Positions 1-12,600 of a stretch of 64,000 nt of DNA are shown here, piece after piece. The notes below the pieces were generated by a model. It was given only the letters and a program-made list of their open reading frames with translations. It was not told the origin of the DNA and searched no databases. How positions within the stretch are numbered: position 1 is the stretch's first letter; the number at the start of each line of letters is the position of its first letter. The DNA comes from Sclerodactyla briareus (Eukaryota > Echinodermata > Holothuroidea > Dendrochirotida > Sclerodactylidae). The translations under genes and the position numbers were made by a program. The stretch is from assembly GCA_026419785.1 (NCBI GenBank), contig JAODTK010001455.1, forward strand, positions 310,001-374,000, in the 5' to 3' direction.

Positions 1-262
1 CACTCATTTGGCTCATGTTGATGGGGAATACAAAAAATCATGTTGATGGAATACAACATCTCACGTTGATGGAATGCAACATCTCATGTTGAAGGAATTA
101 TAATATATCATGTTGATGGAAGAAAACATCTGATGGTGGAAGAACATCTAATCTGGATGGAATACAACATCTCATGTTGATGGGATACAACATCTATGTT
201 GGTGGAATACAACATCCCATGTTGATGGAAGACACATTCTCATGCTGATGTAAATACAACAT
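1..262. repeat. 23-bp minisatellite
   Basis: About ten imperfect copies of a roughly 23-bp unit, consensus near CATGTTGATGGAATACAACA plus TCT. The array is cut by the window edge, so its true length is unknown. Units vary by substitutions and short indels. No coding sense is apparent. Confidence 0.85.
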
Positions 263-1017
263 CCCTAGCCACGTTCCCTTCAGCATTACCACCTGTGATT
301 GATGAAACAATTTCTCGGCATCACCCCCCCCACCCCACTGCCAAGCGATATTAAACTAGCAGGTTTAACCATTTTCCAGGAAACCCACCTTCAGAGATTT
401 TGGTGGATTGTTTCCAGCATCAAGATGGCCCGGGCGGGAGGACGTGGGCAGATATCCTCCGTTGTGAGATCAAGAGCAGAAGGTGTGGGCCCGACATCCT
501 GATGACAGTGATGACCAGTGTTACGCCAATCATTTATTCTACGACATGGCGGAGGACACGGAGACCCTCGCAGCTAAACAAGAATGAAAGGTGAAGGAAA
601 GAATAATGGTGTTGTGGTTGGATCAAGGCATAGAAAAACCTTACTTTCGTGGGAATAGGAGAGCAGAAAGCTGAAAGACAATCCTAATATGCCAATATAA
701 GTTCACAACAGCAATATCATATATCACAATGGGGAGGTAATAGTTGTATTTCAAATTTTGGGGGAAACCACATAACCAGTGAATACTTGACAAATGGACA
801 GACAAACAGACTGACAGACCAGAGGTCAGCAATCAACTTCCCACCAAGTGACATGGAAACGGTAGGCTGCGAGTCCCAGCCAAAACTATTTGAGAAGGCG
901 CAACTCTTGGTGGCGCAGGGCACACAAGACTGTTCTTACCAAAAGCATTCCACAAATGGTACTTCTCTGACCTTTCAACAAAGACGAAGTAGGACAGCAC
1001 TCGCCAAAGTCGAGAAC
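263..1017. other. Intergenic or intronic, no gene seen
   Basis: Only short overlapping reading frames occur, without splice-bounded coding character. A short GACA-rich tract at about 795-825 resembles the tetranucleotide tail of the array element near 39.8 kb and may be a degraded element end. Confidence 0.4.
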
Positions 1018-1229
1018 CAGAAAGCCAACAAAAAAAGGGGGTTTTAGTGATTCCTTGAATGGTCTGTCAACCCATAGCCAGGCACACATGCGACCAAATG
1101 GGAGAGAGTACAGCGCATATATAGGCAACATAACGTCGTGACAAATGTCTATCTTTACAAACCAACTAATAGGGTTCCTGCTACCATGGTAAAGAAAGAA
1201 CCACACTAAATTTCAAGGTTTTCAGACTT

Positions 1230-4200
1230 GGAACTCTGGTAACCTTAGCTGACCTCTCCGACCGACCCCAAACAATAGGGGTTCCTGTACTCATAATGGG
1301 GATACACAAACCAAGTATGACCTCCATTCATCCAGGCCTTTACCAAAAACAATAGGGTTTATGTACTCCCCATAAGAAAGATAAACAACTAATTTCAACA
1401 TGATCAGACCAAATGTTCTGGACTTATCGTGTTTACAAGGTTTTCAGACTTTGACTACTATTGACCTCAGATTGAACTATGACTTGACCCCAAAACAATC
1501 GGGTCTTATCATCATGGGGAACAAACATACCAAGTTATGGCTTCATCCATCCAGATGGGGTCAAGTTATGTGTTACAAGCCAAAATTGGCTAAAATATAA
1601 AGTTTCAACAAATTTCTATTTTTCGATCAACATTCACTCCTGACTGAACCAAAAATAAATAGGGTTCCTGCCACTCCTCATAAGAAAGCGTTACACCTAA
1701 TTCAACTTGATCAGACCAACAATTAGGACTTATCGTGTTTACAAGGTTGCAGACTTCGACCTCTCTTGGGACCTCAGAGACCTCGGACCTGATCTCAAAC
1801 GAGGGGTTCATTACGCATCATGGGGCACACAAATTACCAAGTATAGTTTTCCCATCCATCCGGGTGGGTCGGAGTTATCCATGTTTACACAAGACAAAAA
1901 TTGGCAGAAATATCAAATTTTCAAAAATTTTTATTTTCGAACAAATTCACCCCGACATGAATCAGAAACAATAGGGTCCTGTACTTCCCCAAAGAAAAGC
2001 GTACACTAATTTCAACTTGATCGACCAACCATTTCTGACTTATGTTGTTTACAAGGTTTTCAGACTTGACTCTGGTGACCTCAGCTGACTCTGACCCGAC
2101 CAAAACAATAGGGTCATGTACTTCATTCAAGGGGAACACACAGGCCAAGTATGAGCTTAATACATCTAGGTGGGGTCGAGTTATTATGTTTACAACCAAA
2201 ATTGGCCAAAATATTGAATTTTCACGAGTTTATATTTGCGACCAAAATTCCCGCCCGACCTGAATCACAAACACTTAGGGTTCCGTACCCCCATTAAAAA
2301 AGCTATACACCTATTCAACTTGATCAGACAATCCTTCTGGACTTATCGTATAAACAAGATTTTCAGACTTGACTCTGGTGACCGCAGATGACCTCTGACC
2401 GACCCAAACAATAGGGTTCATGTATCTTTCATGGGGAACACAATGCCAAGTATGGCTTCATCCATACAGTGGGGTCGAGTTATCATGTTACAAGACAAAA
2501 TTGGCCAAAATATTGAATTTTTTCATCAACGAATTTTATATTTTCGACCAAAATTCAACCCACCCGACCTGGAACCAAAAACAATAGGGTGCCCTGTAGC
2601 TCGCCATAGGACTGCTATACCCTAATTTCAACTCGATCGACTGCTATTCTGGACTTATCGTGTTCACAAGGTTTTCCGACTTTGACCGTGCTGGTGACCC
2701 TCAGATACCTCTGACCTCGACCCCAAAACACTAGGTTCATGTACTAACATCATGGGGAACACACATACAAAGTATGAGCTTATCCATCCTGGGTGTGAGT
2801 CAGTTATCGTGTTTACCAAGCCAAAATTGGCCAAAATAATCGAATTTTCACAATTTTCTTATTTTTTAGGTTTTTTAATTTTTATAAAAAATGAAAACAA
2901 CGAAAACAAGAGGGTTCTGTACTCCCCATAAGAAAGGCTATACCCCAAATTTCAACGTTATCAGACCAACCATTCTGGACTTATCGTGTTTACAGGTTTC
3001 ATACTTGACCTCGGGTGACCTCAGATGACGCTCGACCTGACCCAAAACATAGGGTTCATGTACTCATCTGGGAATCCATACAAATACCGAGTATGAGCTT
3101 CATCCTCGCAGGTGGTGTCGAGTTATCGTGTTACAAGCCAATTGGCCAAAATATCGAATTTTTTCACAAATTTCGCTATTTTCGACCAAAATTCACCCCG
3201 ACCTGGACGCAAAATGATCAAGGGTTCTGTACTCTCCCCCATAAGAAAGCTATACACCTAATTTTCAACTGATCATACCAACTATTCTGGCTTCCACCTT
3301 GTTCTAAGGTTTCCAGACTTTGACCTCTGTGACCATCAGATGCCTCTGCTGACCCCAAAACAATAAGGTTCATGAACTCATCATGGAACACCATACCAAG
3401 TATGAGCTTCATCCATCAGGTGGGGTCGATTTATCATGTTTTTACAAGCCAACATTGGCCAAAATATTGACTTTTCCCCACAACTTGTATATTTTTCGAC
3501 AAATTCAACCGCCCTACCTGGACCAAAAACATAGGGCCCTGGACTCCCCATAAGGAAAGCTTATACACCTAATTTCAACTCGATCAGACTTACTATCTGG
3601 ACTTATCGTTTCACAAGGTTTTCAGACTTGACCTTGGTGACCTCAGATGACCTCTGACCTGACACCAGAACAATAGGGTTCATGTACTCAATCATGGGGA
3701 ACACACCATTACGAGTATGAGCTCATCCAGCAGGTGGGGTGATGTTAGGGGTTACAAGCCAAAATGGCAAAATTTCGAATTTTCACAAATTTCCTATTGT
3801 CGACAAAATTCACCCCGACCGGACCAAAAATGATAGGGTTCAGTACTCACATAAGAAAGCTATACACCTAATTTTCAACTATGATAAGACAACTATCGGA
3901 CTTACAGTGTTATAAGGTTGGGCAGACTTGCCTTCTTGTGACCTCAGAGACCTCTGACCGACCCCAAAACAATAAGGTTCATGAACTCATCATGGGAACC
4001 ACACATACCAAGTATGATTTTTCATCCATCCGGGTGGGGTCGAGTTCTCATGTTTAGCAAGACAAAATTGCCAAATTCAAATTTTCACTACATTTTTTAT
4101 TTGCGACCAAAATTCACCCGCGACCTGAATCTAATCTAGGGTTCCTGTACTTCCCCATAAAAAAGCTATACACCTAATTTCAACTTGACGAGACCAACAA

Positions 4201-4962
4201 TTCTGGACATGTGTTTACACAAGGTTTTCAGACTTTGACCTCTGTGACCTCAGATGACCTCTGACCCGACCCCAAAACAATATGGGGTCATGTAGCTCTC
4301 CTGGGGAACACACATGCCAAATTATGAGCTTCATCCTCCAGGTGGGGTCGAGTTATCGTGTTACAATGACCAAAATTGGCCAAAATATCGAATGTTCACA
4401 ATTTCCTATTTTCGACCAAAATTCAACCCGGACCTGGACAAAAAAGATAGGGTTCCTGTACTCCCCATAAGAAAGCTATACACCCAAATTTCAACTTCAT
4501 CAGACCAACCATTCTGGACTTATCGTGTTTACAAGGTTTTCAGACTTGACCTCTGGTGACCTCAGACGTTCTCTGACCTGACCCCAAAACAATAGGGTTC
4601 ATGTACTCATCATGGGGAACACACATACCAAGTATGAGCTTCATCCATCCGGGTGGGGTCGAGTTATCGTGTTTACAAGCCAAAATTGACCAAAATATCA
4701 AATTTTCACAAATTTTTTATTTTTGACCAAAATTCACTCCCCACCCGAACCAAAAACAATAGGGTTCCTGTACTCCCCATAAGAAAGCTATACACCCAAA
4801 TTTCAACTAACTTCAATCCCCCAAAAGACCAACCATTCTGGACTTATCGTGTTTACAAGGTTTTCAGACTTTGACCTCTGGTGACCTCAGACGTTCTCTG
4901 ACCTGACCCCAAAACAATAGGGTTCATGTACTCATCATGGGGAACACACATACAAGTATGAG
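1230..4962. repeat. ~310-bp tandem array (core of element copy 1)
   Basis: About twelve units of roughly 297-324 bp. Landmarks repeating once per unit include TCATGTACTCATCATGGGGA, GGTGGGGTCGAGTTATCGTG and AAGAAAGCTATACACC. The word CAATAGGGTT occurs twice per unit, before the TCATG and before the CCTGTACTCC landmark, so each unit may be an ancestral dimer. Copies near 4.3-4.96 kb are most alike, while those at 2.7-4.2 kb are riddled with one-base indels. Reading frames here are chance products. Confidence 0.9.
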
Positions 4963-5008
4963 CCTGACCTACCCAGACTGATCAATTATGTATTTACAAC
5001 GGGGCGTC

Positions 5009-5012
5009 CACA

Positions 5013-5089
<77 letters not shown>
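5009..5089. repeat. (CA)n microsatellite
   Basis: About 40 nearly uninterrupted CA dinucleotides, sitting between the array core and the right end of composite element copy 1. The second copy has a decayed CA tract at the same place (about 33649-33690), so it belongs to the element. Confidence 0.95.
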
Positions 5090-5412
5090 GGACGTGATGC
5101 CACAGATTTCTCTGACTTCGTCAAGGAATCAAAAACAGGTATTCCGCCTACCACATTGCGGCAAGCTCAGCCATCTATGTCTCGTTCACAATCCTAGGGG
5201 CTATAAATTTGCTCAGAAGAGCATGTTAATTGCATGTTATTCAAAATCTAAATATGACACAAACTTTTCAACACTCACAACGAAATTACACTAATTGACT
5301 AAATGCTTATTATTTTTGTTAGGATGGAAGAAAAAGTTTCTGAATATTGATCAATACCTGGACTGGAACCTCATCTGCCAGTTGGACTCTCCATCTCACT
5401 GTCAACGATATC

Positions 5413-5810
5413 CCAGAGAATGTCAGAGCCTCCAGACAGGGATGTGCAGGGGAGGGCCAGCGGCACGACCACCTGAACAGCCGCCGAGAGGTTACCTCGG
5501 AACAACTTCCAGAAACTGAAGATGACAAAAATGAGATCAATGAGAATGTCAGAGCCTCCACAAGAAGAGGTGCAGTGAAGGGCTAGTGCGCAACCACCAC
5601 GACACGGGCGAGAGTTTACCTCGAAACAATATTCCAGAAACTCCATGAGATTATAAGAATGGGAAAAAAATGAGCATTAATGAGAAGGTCAGAGCCTCCA
5701 GGCAGGGATAGGCCATGGGGGGCAATCATTAAGGACAACCACCAGAACATCTGTCAAGCAGTCCTTCCAAAACAGCCTTTCCAAATCTAAGTGTTTTTCC
5801 TGCCTCGATC
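5413..5810. repeat. Three ~130-bp tandem units
   Basis: Units begin near 5416, 5541 and 5681, each with GAGAATGTCAGAGCCTCC or a close variant. Each continues through a region with CCACC and CGAGAG(G/T)TTACCTCG before the next. One plus-strand frame (5347-5586) stays open across almost two units and contains the motif ENVRAS twice, 43-44 residues apart. It is unclear whether this was ever coding. Confidence 0.6.
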
Positions 5811-5934
5811 GGATCAGGTTCCAATGAGCAGCATCCACATCCTTTATTTGAGCCATAGGGCATAGGATTGATCTCCCTACAAACAAAGCCGGCATGGTTC
5901 ACTGACAATAAACTGCAACTTTGGGTGTGGCCTG

Positions 5935-5999
5935 ATCAGAATCTGGACCTCCTCTCTACAAGCATAATGTTCTACCCACTGCTCTACTGACTGCCAGGA
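5935..5999 (-). mobile_element. tRNA-derived SINE-like head
   Basis: Read on the minus strand the segment looks like a decayed tRNA. It has an A-box-like TAGAGCAGTGGGTAGAA, then about 20 nt, then a B-box-like GGTCCAGATTC. There is no intact cloverleaf or acceptor stem, so it is taken as a SINE head rather than a functional tRNA. Confidence 0.4.
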
Positions 6000-6540
6000 C
6001 CACCTGCACCTGGTGGTGTGGTGTGTGTCAGGGTAAAACCCCCATCCCCCTTACCAGTAGCATTCATTCTCTCCCACATTCAGCCTTCACTCACTATCCG
6101 TCGTTTTTCCCCTCACTGCTCCCAAAACTGACAGCGCCAATATCATACAGTTAGCACCCCCCCTTCACAAGCTATCCTTAATAGCTAGACCTCTGCCCAA
6201 ATTCCCCCCTCCACATTACCACATACTTAGACCCCCCAATTCCCTCTTCCCCAAGTTATCCTTTCTTTCCTGTCAGATGGTAGCCTCCCTCCTTCCGATA
6301 CCTGGTAGCCTTCCACTTCTCGATACTCAGTATCCCCCCCACCCCCATCCCTTGCTCATATTTAATATACCTCTCTGCCATGGTCCCATCCTTCAGCCTC
6401 CCATACAGATACCCTTTCCCAACCATTACTAATTAGCCATCCCTCCCTATGCTAGTTACTCTCCCCCATATTACCCTTCTCCTCAGCCCCAGCCTCCCAA
6501 TTGATCAGACTGAGTTCCCTCAGCCAAGTGAGCACCCTAC

Positions 6541-6683
6541 CTGGGTATCAGGAGACTTTTCTGGGCGTATGAGAGGAAGCCAGGGTTGTCCTTGGCGGCA
6601 TTCAGGCAATCTGCATTCAGACAGAGGACCTTCACACAGTTGGACATGTCAGGAGTATTTGGAGTCGTGGTGCTTCGGCAGCT
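6541..6683 (-). CDS. unc79: Coding exon, probably UNC79
   Basis: A clean 143-bp exon with acceptor ...GTGCCTGCAG and donor CCCAG/GTAGGG. It reads without a shift and includes MSNCVKVLCLNADCLNAAK and FLSYAQKSLLIPR. Coding character is strong: open over its length and flanked by good splice sites. I could not place it on remembered vertebrate UNC79. It is assigned by strand, order and lack of a competing gene. It could be from a different downstream minus-strand gene. Confidence 0.6.
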
Positions 6684-9600
6684 CTGCAGGCACAAGGTAT
6701 TAAGACGAGAACTCAGTACCGACCCCAAGCCCCCGTCTGTGCTGTACTGAAGTGGGCTGCCCATTGAAAACTACATTGCCCTCTTTATACGAAAGAGTTG
6801 TAAAGATGTTTAATGTTCTCTTCATGCGTTTTGCTCAACTTCCCCCTTCCTGTTGAAGCTTCATGTGATTTGCTCCATAAATATGTATTTCAGCCTGGGA
6901 GACCTTTCCGTCAGACGCAATCGAGTTATATATCATTTACGCACTATATCTTTTCCGTGATACTGTTTTCTAATCTCCAGTCAGGGGAACACTGATCGCA
7001 GTAGTTTTTTACGGCATGGTATTCCAACAGCCTGTACTACGAAGCAATGTGGGTTTGCACCATGTAAAATTGAGGTCAAAATTCGGTTGCAAAATGTTTC
7101 TACATTTCATTGTATGGGGATGCAACCAATGCTGAACATGCATTCAGTATGTCAAACGGATATAGTGCATTCATTTCTGCAATGGAGAGCATGTTGAGCT
7201 TACAAGCCATGTCAATTTTTTCAAATAAAGAACGATGGAATGAATACAGAAATGTTCAGGTTGTTCATCACCATGTCATAAAATATGCACGATGAGATAT
7301 CTTGTGTTATTGTGCGAAACGCATCATCTCAACTCACATCTTTGATTTGTATCAACACAGGGCTTGAACCAACAAATTCAGTTTGCCTCCTCCGTCTTAT
7401 TAGACCCTTTATACATGATCCTTGGATAACCCTTCAAGATTTAAAATGAAAACCCCAAAATACAAACTGTAAGACAAGTATGAGGTTAACAGATAAATTA
7501 GACCCTTTATACATGATCCTTGATAACCCTTCAAGATTTAAAATGAAAACCCCAGTCACAACTGTAAGACAAGTATGAGGTTAACAGATAAATTAGACCC
7601 TTTATACATGATCCTTGGATAACCCTTCAAGATTTAAAATGAAAACCCCAGTCACAACTGTAAGACAAGTATGAGGTTAACAGATAAATTAGACCCTTTA
7701 TACATGATCCTTGGATAACCCTTCAAGATTAAAATGAAAACCCCAGTCACAACTGTAAGACAAGTATGAGGTTAACAGATAAATTAGACCCTTTATACAT
7801 GATCCTTGGATAACCCTTCAAGATTTAAAATGAAAACCCCAGTCACAACTGTAAGACAAGTATGAGGTTAACAGATAAATTAGAAGGTCGTCACTACAGT
7901 GATAAAAGCACACAATAATGATTATCCAACAGAAATATCACTCACGGTTCGATTCGTATTTCATCAGTATCGTTATCATTCATGTGTGGCAGTGCTATTG
8001 GGTGTTTGTGGGCTGCATGCTATCCTTACGGTGTGACTCAGCCTCTAATAAGTGTGAAAAATTTGTGAAAAATTTCGGCCTAGAAAAGATAATTACTTAT
8101 CGATATCCTTTAGAAAATTCTTTGCGAAGTAATATTTCACGTAATAATCCGTATGAAATCCTTATAATCCAAGTTTTGGGTCCAGAAATCATAAACCAAT
8201 ATCTAGGAAAGCTAGACAAAAGAAGGAAGACGTGCTTGTTTATGAAAAAGGCAAAATAAGAATGGTGGCCCTACGAGGGGTGTCAATTAGGCATGAGTTG
8301 GGGCAGGGTTGCGAAAAGCAAGCCCAATAAGAGGGAGTTACTACGGGCAACTGCTAATTAGATGAGCTCAAGAAGGTGAGATGGGAGCTCAGTGAATTAA
8401 ACCTACTTAAGGAGCACCTAACAGCAGCATTGAGACGCTATGGTCAGTTTTATGGGTCAAAGTGGTTATCCTCTTGCCTTTGGAGGGCTCTTTGGTTGTT
8501 CTTGTTCATCTTGGAGATGTCATTCCCTGCGAAAAAAAATATATATATTCAATAGCAAATGGAAGATGTTTAAATAATCAAATATAGGATTTTTTTTCGG
8601 TATTACTTACATTGTAAACTCAGCGCCTGATTGAAATGCTAATTCAAATTTACACAGGCTGCTATTACCCTTTTTGGCAATTCGGAAGGGGCTCGAAAAT
8701 TACTCATGTTCAACACACAACATTAGTTTTATTTTCAGTCTACAGTTCTGCCGCTCTAAGTACCTACTAAAACATCCCTCTTATCCTCACAAGCCCTGAG
8801 CATGCTGTACCGAGGCGCCTATGCATGGTGAGTCAAATGGGAACGAGATCCCCCCGCCGCAATTTGGTTTTCACAGTGATCTGTGAAACTGCTCTGGTGA
8901 TCTGCAGGCCTGTGCCGCAAACATTGCGGGCTCACCATTGTTCTGCATATCGCTAATGTATGTGTATTGTTTTTGGCATAATCAAACTATAGCAAGGACA
9001 ACACTTACTGGGGATTTTTGTCAGTTACTCTATCATGAAAACTAGATGGGGGTCTTAGAATATGACGTTGCTATGTGCCAGTGTGGCAGGGGCATGACCA
9101 CTTCCAACTGTGCTTTTCGGATGCAGCCATCATTCCCTCTCCAGTTAATACAATAGCTTCATGATCTCCCTTCCTCCAAAGACTACCTTCATTTGGGATA
9201 TTGATGGGAGCTTTCTACAGCAGAGTGGGCAAAAGGCCTGCAGTGATATTTTAAATTAATTGGGCGGAAGAATGGTAATGGAAGAATGGCAAACATTCCA
9301 GGATTGATCACCCTCTCATGGGGACAAGGAAACGTGGTCCCAAGAGCAGGTTGGGAATTGTACACTCTTGCATCGACATCATCAAGTACTATCCGAAAAA
9401 GAAAGAGTTATCGCCGATGTTCATCCGCGATCAATCCAGCCCGGGTTTAGCTGATAAGCTTACTGGCTCCCCAACCCTAGAAATCCAATAAAAAACAAAT
9501 TTCACAGAATTGTGAGAAGAAATGTGAACAGAAACTGAGGATCCTCACCCAGTTTTCCGTCTACTTGTTGCTGCTTGTGTAATTTTTTGGCGAGCGCCTT

Positions 9601-12600
9601 CTCCCGCTCTCCGCCTTGAGGTCTCTGGTGGTCAGTTTGACCGTCTGGGGACAAACACCTCTACCTTCTTTGCCTCAGCTGTGACAAGATACCTTTTTTC
9701 TCCTTGTTCTGGAATAGTAATTGAGAATGAACAATTTAAAGAAAATTGAAACTCCCCTCTCTAGAAAAATTACTGGAAACCAAAACTTTTATAGGAAGTT
9801 GTCATATTCTTCCAACTGGGAAAGTTACCGTAACTTGAATTCTGTTCATATGAAGTAAGTGACTACTTTTTAAAGTTTTATTCTTGATATTTCCATTCTC
9901 CTCCTTATCTTTCTTATCATTCGCTATTATTCTCATACTGCGCTACCATGCCCATGCCTGCACCACAAGGTCATCAAATAACAAAGTGATGTTTTCTTTA
10001 CTTTCATGCTAATTTCTTGGACTCCAGTCACGGTCACCACCTTGCACCCCCCCTTGTCATGAGCTCTAAAAAAACATATCAGATCAAACTTCAGCTGTGG
10101 TTTGCGTAGCTCATTCTGCAGGTCATATCATGTCTTTTGTCTGTCTGTCTGTCTGTCTGTCTTTACACGCTTGTCCATTTGTTTCTCCTCTGTTTGTTTG
10201 TTAGTCTGCCTCGCCATGTTCACTCAGATCTTTAAATTGAGGATGCTTTAATGAGTGGCATATTTGGTAAGGCGGAAGGAGTGCATAACGCTGTGTTTAC
10301 TGGGCGTGCAGATCATGTACATAAAAGATTACACAAGGATGGCGGAAAGGGAGCTGCCTATCAGCACGTGGATCACCAGCACAGAACGCCTCCTAAAGTC
10401 GTGAAATAATTCTCCATGTCAATTCTCCCTGTGTTCCATGCGTGAATTGGTGTAGCTTCCATAGGTTTTTGTACTTTGGAGGATTCGATACTCTGCAAAT
10501 ATGAATAATCTGTGTGAATGTCGTTGATCATTTGGTCTTTCTGCATTCTGCGTTCCACGTTCACATTCCACAATCCAAGCCCCAAGTAGCTTAAGTCCGC
10601 TATCGGAATATATTTTGAGCGTCTTATATCAGGCTAATTTGCAGAATTATGCTGAGTTTTTCGCTTCGAATATTTTGGCATAAAATTTTGTAGACACAGG
10701 TTAAACACTCCTAGTCCAAATTGTTGAAGATCAGCAAGAGCACATTAATAGGTCAATTTGGATAAATTACAACAATTCATCAACATTCACAGTTTTAAAT
10801 GAAAAATGTCAATTATGGTAAGTCTCAAGTAGCAAAAATGGTCACAGTCAAGTTTAGGTCATTACATTCGTTACAAAGGTCATTCAAATCATCGGATCAC
10901 TTAACATTGTTGGTCTTGAAAGGAACTGATACACTTTTAGTTTCTTTTAGTTTTCTATTGGCTTATCCTACAGGTGTTTTGCCATAAACCACCCAGGTTT
11001 TGAATCTCAACTTCTTTCATATATCTACGATCCTTGCTCATCTAACAGCTACTGCTACAATCAGCCTGATTCTGAACAGAGTCCTCATCGTCATTTTTCT
11101 TCACTCCCATTCTGTACCTTGTTAATTTTTCGGCCACCCTATCAGGCTCCTCTCCGTGCCCCGGTTCTTCTTGGCGGATTTTGGACGTCGTTGTTCGGTT
11201 GTTCATCTGGGCCTTGCAGAGAGCGAGGGCTCCTCCATGCTCTTCGCGAACTGGTCCTCGTTGCCCCCTGGTTGTCGGCTATCTTGGCCGCAATGCGTGG
11301 GGCCACGTTGCTCCAGGGCTGAGAGCCGCTGGTAACCCACTCGCCCAGATCTCGCAGAGACCACAGGGTGTCCACAGGGTCTCTGTGTTGGAGGCTGCAG
11401 GAGACGGGGACAAAAAGGGAACAAGGCATTGTGAGAACGCTGGTCTTGCCTCTTTGCGATCAGTGGCTTGTAGCTTTTAAGGTACGGTTTGTTCCAACCA
11501 TTCTGAATCTGAGAGTTGAAAGAAGCCGATTGAATAATTACAGAATCTGAAAGTATCATACCCTTCACATATCAGTCACACCAGTCGTGACCAAGTCTAC
11601 GTCCTTCAAACTTTATTGGACTGACAGTTAAACATGTTCTAAGGCTTTGGAAGCTAAAATTAAGAATTTGACTGAATTGAAAAGTTGCATAACTTATATG
11701 CAATGAGACACATTGGCCGACGCGGTAACACAAACTCTAACCTAAATATCTCAGACCACATTCACCACGTTCCATGCAAAATCATGAACTTGACACATTG
11801 ACTGATCGACCTCACATGCTTTCAAATGCTTGGAGCTAGGTTAAACCCTCCACCAAATTTTGTGGGAAACTGACCGCTCAAACTTAGCATTAATCATACT
11901 ATTCAGACTATTTTGAATTACCTTGAGTGACCCCAAATTCACTATTGAATATATTGGCACTAACTGTAACTTTATTTCCCAATGAGTTGGCATGAAAACA
12001 GAAAAAACATTTTCACACATGCAATATGCAATTACACACATTACTCAATTCACATATTTTCCACTGTAAAATCTAAACAGATTTATGCGCATATCCTTCC
12101 CCAGTACTTATATAACAAACTACCTCTGTACCCCCTGCACAAACCGACCAGGACGCTCTTGCCATTAGCACACTGGCCTTACCCGCAGCGTTTGTGCATT
12201 TGTGCCTACCAGTTAGGATATCTCTCACTGAAAATCTAACAGTTTAAATCACAAATCCTTTTTTTTTTTACCCTGTGTAACTTTATATGACAAACTCATC
12301 AAAATACACACCATTCAATAAGGATACCAAGACATTCTTGCTATTAGCACAATGCCTTACCTCGCAAGACGTTTTACATTTGTGACCCACAAACGGCTGG
12401 TGCCCGGGTTGGGGTGTTAATTGCTTCTTTACTTGGTCCTCTTTACTGGCGGCGCCCTTCCCGTCAGACGTGGGGCCGTCCTTGTCCTCTTCGGATCTCC
12501 CATGAGCCTCTTGGGGGGGGGCGGCAGCCTCGTGACGTAGGCCCTCCCTGGCCTGCTGCTCGGCCACCCACTCCGTCGGTTTTTTAGCATCTTAGTGTCA

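Larger units (their letters stand above)
1018..5143. mobile_element. Composite array-bearing repeat element, copy 1
   Basis: This segment aligns over its whole layout with 30645-33741. Both have a unique left end of about 190 bp sharing the words GTCAACCCATAG and CACACTAAATTTCAAGG. Both then carry a core of about 310-bp tandem units, and a unique tail where the last unit departs after AGTATGAGCC and continues CTGACCTAC. A CA microsatellite follows, then a right end containing GACGTGA and GGAATCAAAAA. Similarity stops at about 1018 and 5143. The order left flank, tandem core, microsatellite, right flank resembles the non-autonomous pearl/CvE-type and some Helitron-related elements known from molluscs and other invertebrates. 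No transposase is encoded, and mobility is inferred from the two dispersed copies. Confidence 0.65.

Noticed and set aside
1..262. CRISPR-like array at the window start
   Set aside because: Units abut directly with no unique spacers, so it is a minisatellite, and the genome is animal.
4969..5197. Threonine/histidine and valine/cysteine repeat frames
   Set aside because: Translations of a CA microsatellite.
7918..8259. 113-codon plus-strand frame
   Set aside because: AT-rich, no recognisable domain, no splice or promoter support, and it follows a minisatellite. Probably chance.
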